A stretch of DNA of 8,942 bases from an uncultured Persicitalea sp. (GTDB lineage: Bacteria > Bacteroidota > Bacteroidia > Cytophagales > Spirosomataceae): assembly GCA_950075905.1 (NCBI GenBank), contig CATMVR010000155.1, positions 1-8,942 of the forward strand. Direction: 5' to 3'. Positions 6,023 to 8,942 of this stretch are shown piece by piece (positions within the stretch are counted from its first letter, which is position 1; each line of letters starts with the position of its first letter). The position numbers and the translations under genes are program-made. Below the pieces are notes generated by a model that saw only the letters and a program-made list of their open reading frames with translations, did not search any database and had not been told where the DNA came from.

Positions 6023-6076
6023 TCTGAACAATGACTTAGAGTTGATGAGTATAGAGTTGAGGATTCATTGTTCAGA
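6023..6076. repeat. 12-bp perfect inverted repeat around 15-nt units
   Basis: TCTGAACAATGA (6023-6034) and TCATTGTTCAGA (6065-6076) are perfectly complementary around 30 nt. The enclosed segment carries two diverged copies of the 15-nt unit found at the left end of the spacer. Confidence 0.85.
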
Positions 6077-6125
6077 GAGTACAGTTGGGAAGTGATGCTT
6101 CCGCTCTATTTTTTGCCCCTCATTG

Positions 6126-6186
6126 ACTTTTAACTCATACACTCCTGAACTTTTAACTCTAAACTCATAAAACTCCTCAACTTTTA
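6126..6186 (-). repeat. Inverted, diverged copies of the 15-nt repeat family
   Basis: ACTTTTAACTC occurs at 6126-6136 and 6149-6159 (period 23). ACTCCTGAACTTTTA (6141-6155) recurs with one change as ACTCCTCAACTTTTA (6172-6186). CTCTAAACTC (6157-6166) is the exact reverse complement of 5899-5908. This is the right-hand counterpart of the 5878-5907 tandem. Confidence 0.8.
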
Positions 6187-6188
6187 CG

Positions 6189-7214
6189 TCAGTGCACTGA
6201 CAATAATTGCAGGCTGGTCTTCACAATCTGCCCCATGGTCTGGCACTCCATAAAAGCCTGATGGCGGTAGTGTCGGGCCAGGTCGCGGCGAAGGAGGGCG
6301 ATGTACTCGGAGTTGGAGATGACATCGTCGGACATTACATCCAGAATATCGTCGGCCCGTGACTTCTCGATGCGCATCCGGGTGGCAATCTGGGTACGCT
6401 CTTCGATCTGGTACTGCCGCACGCTTTCGGAGGTCATGTACTTCATACCTAGCTCGATGATGCTGTTGTTTTGCTTGAAGTACTGCGGCATGTACACCGT
6501 TTTTTTTCCCTCGTAAGATTGCTGGTCGAAGTCAATGGCCCGGAACCGGTAGTAGATCTCTTCAAAATCGGGCGTAATATCTACCACAAAATTGCTCGAA
6601 TGCATGTCGCCCAGCAGCCGCACGAAGCAGCGTTCGTTGAACTTGACAAACTCCTTGCAGAGACGGATGGGATTCAGGTAGGGGTCGCTCAGGTGGTTTT
6701 TCATGAACATATCGCCCGGAATACCCGCAATATGCTCTTCTACGAGGGTTTCGCCGCTGGTGAGGTAGCTCACCTGATTGGGCGAGAAAATATCTTCCAG
6801 TTCGAGACCGTACACCCGCGAGGCATCGGCGTTCTTGATGTAAAAATAGTCGAAGTTGTCGTTGATCTGGTTCACAATCCTGATTCGGAACGGACGCGTA
6901 TTGCCGTAGGTACACAGGTCGACGCGGTCCACGGAGAGATGCTTCAGAATGGATAAATCACCATCTACTTTAAGGTGGGCGTAGATGGTTTTGAGAGCCA
7001 GAAAAATATCGACCGTATCGGATGGATCGTAAAACACGGAAATCCAGAGCGTATCGTTGCCGTTGCGGTCGTAGAGGGTAATGGCGTTGGAAAAGCGCAG
7101 CAGATCGGTATAGTGGATCTGCAGCTGCACTTCGCGCTGGTACTTCACCAGGTAGTCGCGCAGGTTGGCGTTAATCAGGTAAGGAATTTTTTTCTTACTG
7201 ATCAGAGCGGCCAT
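6189..7214 (-). CDS. Kinase/APH-like fold protein downstream of rodA, function unknown
   Basis: 341 residues, no family name recognised. The central part carries what look like kinase-fold landmarks in the right order. YFYIK (123-127) is a strand with a candidate ATP lysine K127. TLVEEHIAGIPGD (156-168) resembles the hinge of aminoglycoside phosphotransferase-like enzymes. LLGDMHSSNFVVD (200-212) fits the catalytic loop GDxHxxN, with D203 and N208. AIDFD (226-230) fits the metal-binding 'IDF' segment, with D228. The N-terminal 110 residues are a mixed alpha/beta region, and the C-terminal ~90 are helical and charged. It has no signal peptide or membrane segment, so it is cytoplasmic. It follows rodA by 73 nt on the same strand and may be in that transcript; no promoter or terminator is clear in the gap. 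Substrate unknown. Confidence 0.85.
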   Translation of the reverse strand: MAALISKKKIPYLINANLRDYLVKYQREVQLQIHYTDLLRFSNAITLYDRNGNDTLWISVFYDPSDTVDIFLALKTIYAHLKVDGDLSILKHLSVDRVDLCTYGNTRPFRIRIVNQINDNFDYFYIKNADASRVYGLELEDIFSPNQVSYLTSGETLVEEHIAGIPGDMFMKNHLSDPYLNPIRLCKEFVKFNERCFVRLLGDMHSSNFVVDITPDFEEIYYRFRAIDFDQQSYEGKKTVYMPQYFKQNNSIIELGMKYMTSESVRQYQIEERTQIATRMRIEKSRADDILDVMSDDVISNSEYIALLRRDLARHYRHQAFMECQTMGQIVKTSLQLLSVH

Positions 7215-7287
7215 ACCTGCGGGTTGTTTGGGTGATACGTATTAGTTTTAAAGTACCCCCGCACGATCTATTTCAACCAGTACCGGC

Positions 7288-8574
7288 TCAGGTACGGGAA
7301 AGCGTATAGGGGCGCTGGGAGTCAATTTTCAGAAAAATAAACAAAAGAATGGAGAAAGACCAGAGTGACGATCCCCCGTAGCTAAAAAAAGGCAGCGGAA
7401 TACCGATCACGGGCATGAGGCCGATGGTCATGCCGACGTTGATCATGAAGTGGAAAAAGATAATCCCCGCCACGCAGTAGCCGTACACCCGGGCAAAGCG
7501 CGTTCGTTGTCGCTCGGCCAGAATGATTAGCCGCATGATCAGCCCCACAAACAGACACACCACCACGGCGCTGCCAATGAAGCCGTGCTCCTCGCCCACA
7601 GTGCAGAAAATAAAGTCGGTGCTTTGCTCGGGTACGAAGTCAAACTTGGTTTGGGTGCCTTCCAGATAGCCCTTGCCCGACAGCCGGCCCGAACCGATCG
7701 CGATCTTGGACTGGATCACGTTCCAGCCCGCGCCGCGGGGATCAGAGTCGGGATCAACCAGTACCATGATGCGGCTCCTTTGGTGCTTTTGCAGCACGTT
7801 CTGAATAAAGAAGTCTACCCCAAATACCACCGTGATCATCATGGCCGCCACGGCCACCGTAGCCAGGGTACCGCCGTTGCGCCGCGAAGACTTAGGCATG
7901 ATCCACCAGAATATACCCGCTACGACCAGAATGCCGATTGCGATGTACCATTTCACAAACAGCAGGGTCAGGATCACGAGCACGGCCATGATGATGCCGA
8001 TGGCCGGAATGTAGCCCGGCAGCCCCTCCCGGTACAGCATGATGGCAAAGGAGGCAAATACCAGCATGGAGCCCGTTTCGTTGGAAAGCAGAATCAGAAT
8101 AGCCGGCAGGCCAATGGCGGCAACAATAGGAAGATAATCTTTCCAGGAGCGGGTCAGGCTGATGGTGGGGTCGCTGAGGTACTTGGCCAGGGCCAGACTC
8201 GTAGCCAATTTGGCAAACTCGGCGGGTTGCAGCGAAAAAGCGCCGAACTTGATCCAGGAACGGGAACCGTTGATTTCGCTGCCGGCAAAAAGTACCAGTA
8301 CCAGCAGCATAATAAACAACCCATAGATGATATAGGCGAAGGTCTCGTAAAATTTGTAGTCAATGACCAATATGAAGATGATGAGCAGGATGGTGGTACC
8401 GATCCACATCATCTGCTTGCCCGCGTTGTGGCTCAGGTCGAAGATACTCGTAGTGGTCTCCGGACTGTATACCGCGGCGTAGATATTGAACCATCCGATG
8501 AGTACACAGAGGATATAGATCAATACCGCCACCCAATCGAGGTTTTGCGTTAAGTTATTCTGATTCCGGGCCAT
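7288..8574 (-). CDS. rodA: RodA, SEDS peptidoglycan glycan polymerase
   Basis: 428 residues with about ten hydrophobic membrane segments, a member of the FtsW/RodA/SpoVE (SEDS) family. It polymerises lipid II into glycan strands for cell elongation, partnered with PBP2. Signatures seen are SRSWIKFGAFSLQPAEFAKL (103-122), QSKIAIGSGRLSGKGYLEGTQ (a 288-308 block), VPEQSTDFIF (314-323, with D320 the likely essential extracytoplasmic Asp), GEEHGFIGS (327-335), and the RodA-type end MPVIGIPLPFFSYGGSS (387-403). Calling it RodA rather than FtsW rests on this ending, the 'GTQTxFDFVPE' segment and the PBP2 gene upstream. The loop around 225-280 between membrane segments is relatively long. It starts 48 nt after the mrdA stop and has no Shine-Dalgarno. 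Confidence 0.95.
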   Translation of the reverse strand: MARNQNNLTQNLDWVAVLIYILCVLIGWFNIYAAVYSPETTTSIFDLSHNAGKQMMWIGTTILLIIFILVIDYKFYETFAYIIYGLFIMLLVLVLFAGSEINGSRSWIKFGAFSLQPAEFAKLATSLALAKYLSDPTISLTRSWKDYLPIVAAIGLPAILILLSNETGSMLVFASFAIMLYREGLPGYIPAIGIIMAVLVILTLLFVKWYIAIGILVVAGIFWWIMPKSSRRNGGTLATVAVAAMMITVVFGVDFFIQNVLQKHQRSRIMVLVDPDSDPRGAGWNVIQSKIAIGSGRLSGKGYLEGTQTKFDFVPEQSTDFIFCTVGEEHGFIGSAVVVCLFVGLIMRLIILAERQRTRFARVYGYCVAGIIFFHFMINVGMTIGLMPVIGIPLPFFSYGGSSLWSFSILLFIFLKIDSQRPYTLSRT

Positions 8575-8622
8575 TAACTTGGGTACACTTATAGAGGTAA
8601 AACGTGCCGTTGGGGCAATTGA

Positions 8623-8942
8623 TTATTTTCCGGCGGAGGTTGCCACCTGCTTTTCTTTGGGGGCCGTGCCGTTCTTCTTATTGGCCAGGGGCGTTGTAAG
8701 TTCCTTCTTTTTGGTCGTATCCTTCTCAACTGGCTTAGGTTTTTCGGCAGGGGGGAAGGGTAAGAAACGCTTCGTGGTAAGCACATAGTTTTCCAGGGCC
8801 TTATTCTCTGTTTTGCCCTTCAAATACCGCTCAATGACCAAGTTGGCGACGGGAGCCGCCGAGACGCCGCCCCATTCGCCGTTTTCCACGAAAACCGCAA
8901 TGGCGATTTTGGGGTTATCGGCGGGGGGGAAACCCAAAAAAA
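8623..8942 (-). CDS. mrdA: Penicillin-binding protein 2 (MrdA), C-terminal end only
   Basis: Only about the last 106 codons are inside the window; the frame continues past the right edge, so an apparent TTG start at 8937 is an artefact of the cut. The visible part reads FPPADNPKIAIAVFVENG, then WGGVSAAPVANLVIERYL, the end of the class B transpeptidase domain (last strand and terminal helix). The catalytic SxxK, SxN and KTG motifs lie outside. After the helix comes a tail of about 60 residues rich in K, P, T and E (KPKPVEKDTTKKKELTT and on to SAGK), which looks disordered. PBP2 crosslinks peptidoglycan during elongation with RodA, encoded immediately downstream. Identity is inferred from the C-terminal pattern plus the conserved mrdA-rodA order. 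Confidence 0.87.
   Translation of the reverse strand, partial: FLGFPPADNPKIAIAVFVENGEWGGVSAAPVANLVIERYLKGKTENKALENYVLTTKRFLPFPPAEKPKPVEKDTTKKKELTTPLANKKNGTAPKEKQVATSAGK

Larger units (their letters stand above)
5871..6186. repeat. Composite repeat element filling a convergent spacer, MITE-like
   Basis: The 319 bp between the two converging stop codons contain no gene and are almost entirely repeats. GTTGAGGAGTTT at 5878-5889 recurs perfectly inverted at 6170-6181; outside it AAAAG occurs on both ends with a 2-nt offset. A 15-nt unit (consensus GTTGAGGAGTTTAGA) appears in tandem at 5878-5907 and again at 6041-6055 (13/15), and in inverted, diverged form at 6126-6186. Two further inverted repeats are nested inside. 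The outer inverted ends suggest a small non-autonomous element, but no target-site duplication is visible. It could alternatively be an intergenic repeat with transcription-end or RNA-structure function. Confidence 0.7.

Noticed and set aside
6088..6114. Intrinsic terminator for DUF423 (GGAAG/CTTCC stem then T6)
   Set aside because: The stem has only five pairs and the T run begins 6 nt after it, too weak to call.
5870..6188. CRISPR array
   Set aside because: The repeat units are 12-15 nt, diverged, and occur in both orientations without regular unique spacers; no cas gene is nearby.
7215..7287. Promoter for the kinase-like gene (TTG-N18-TACTTTAA)
   Set aside because: Two mismatches in the -7 box; not better than chance in this 73-nt gap.
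7280..7295. Hairpin GTACC/GGTAC as the rodA terminator
   Set aside because: Five pairs, overlaps the rodA stop codon, and no T tract follows on the minus strand.
7585..8553. 322-codon open frame on the plus strand opposite rodA
   Set aside because: It lies entirely antisense to a clear SEDS gene, and its translation is H/Q/G/D-rich with no domain pattern, the typical shadow of a hydrophobic gene in GC-rich DNA.

Overview
The window looks like chromosomal DNA of a member of Bacteroidota, probably a Cytophagales/Spirosomataceae-type bacterium. Three things point there. The protein set and order fit (rpsF-rpsR-rplI, a DUF423 protein, mrdA-rodA, and a coiled-coil membrane protein of a kind I associate with Bacteroidota). 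The promoters have the Bacteroidota form (TTG, about 20 nt, TAnnTTTG). Most start codons lack a good Shine-Dalgarno sequence. This placement is inference; no rRNA gene is present to confirm it.

Layout. Positions 1-143 hold the 3' end of a plus-strand gene, possibly PmoA/DUF6807-like, ending in a strong bidirectional terminator (158-186). A minus-strand block follows: hemW (185-1312), a terminator (1337-1362), the ribosomal protein operon rpsF-rpsR-rplI (2479 down to 1387), and a membrane-anchored coiled-coil protein of unknown function (2599-3540). The terminator of that unknown gene is fused to the promoter of the ribosomal operon. A divergent 131-bp AT-rich spacer leads to yggS (PLP homeostasis) on the plus strand. 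yggS overlaps tail to tail with a minus-strand family 9 glycosyltransferase (4312-5373). A DUF423 membrane protein follows on the plus strand with a near-consensus promoter. A 319-bp convergent spacer (5870-6188) is completely filled with nested repeats. The rest is minus strand: the end of mrdA (PBP2), then rodA, then a protein with an apparent aminoglycoside-phosphotransferase/kinase-like fold (6189-7214).

How the genes relate. mrdA-rodA is the classical elongasome pair (SEDS glycan polymerase plus class B transpeptidase); the kinase-like gene lies 73 nt downstream and may be co-transcribed with them. rpsF-rpsR-rplI is a standard translation operon. hemW follows its terminator and may depend partly on readthrough. 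Most of the window is housekeeping. The least explained elements are the repeat-packed spacer, the kinase-like protein and the coiled-coil/beta-domain membrane protein. I found no tRNA, rRNA, CRISPR array, transposase or phage gene.
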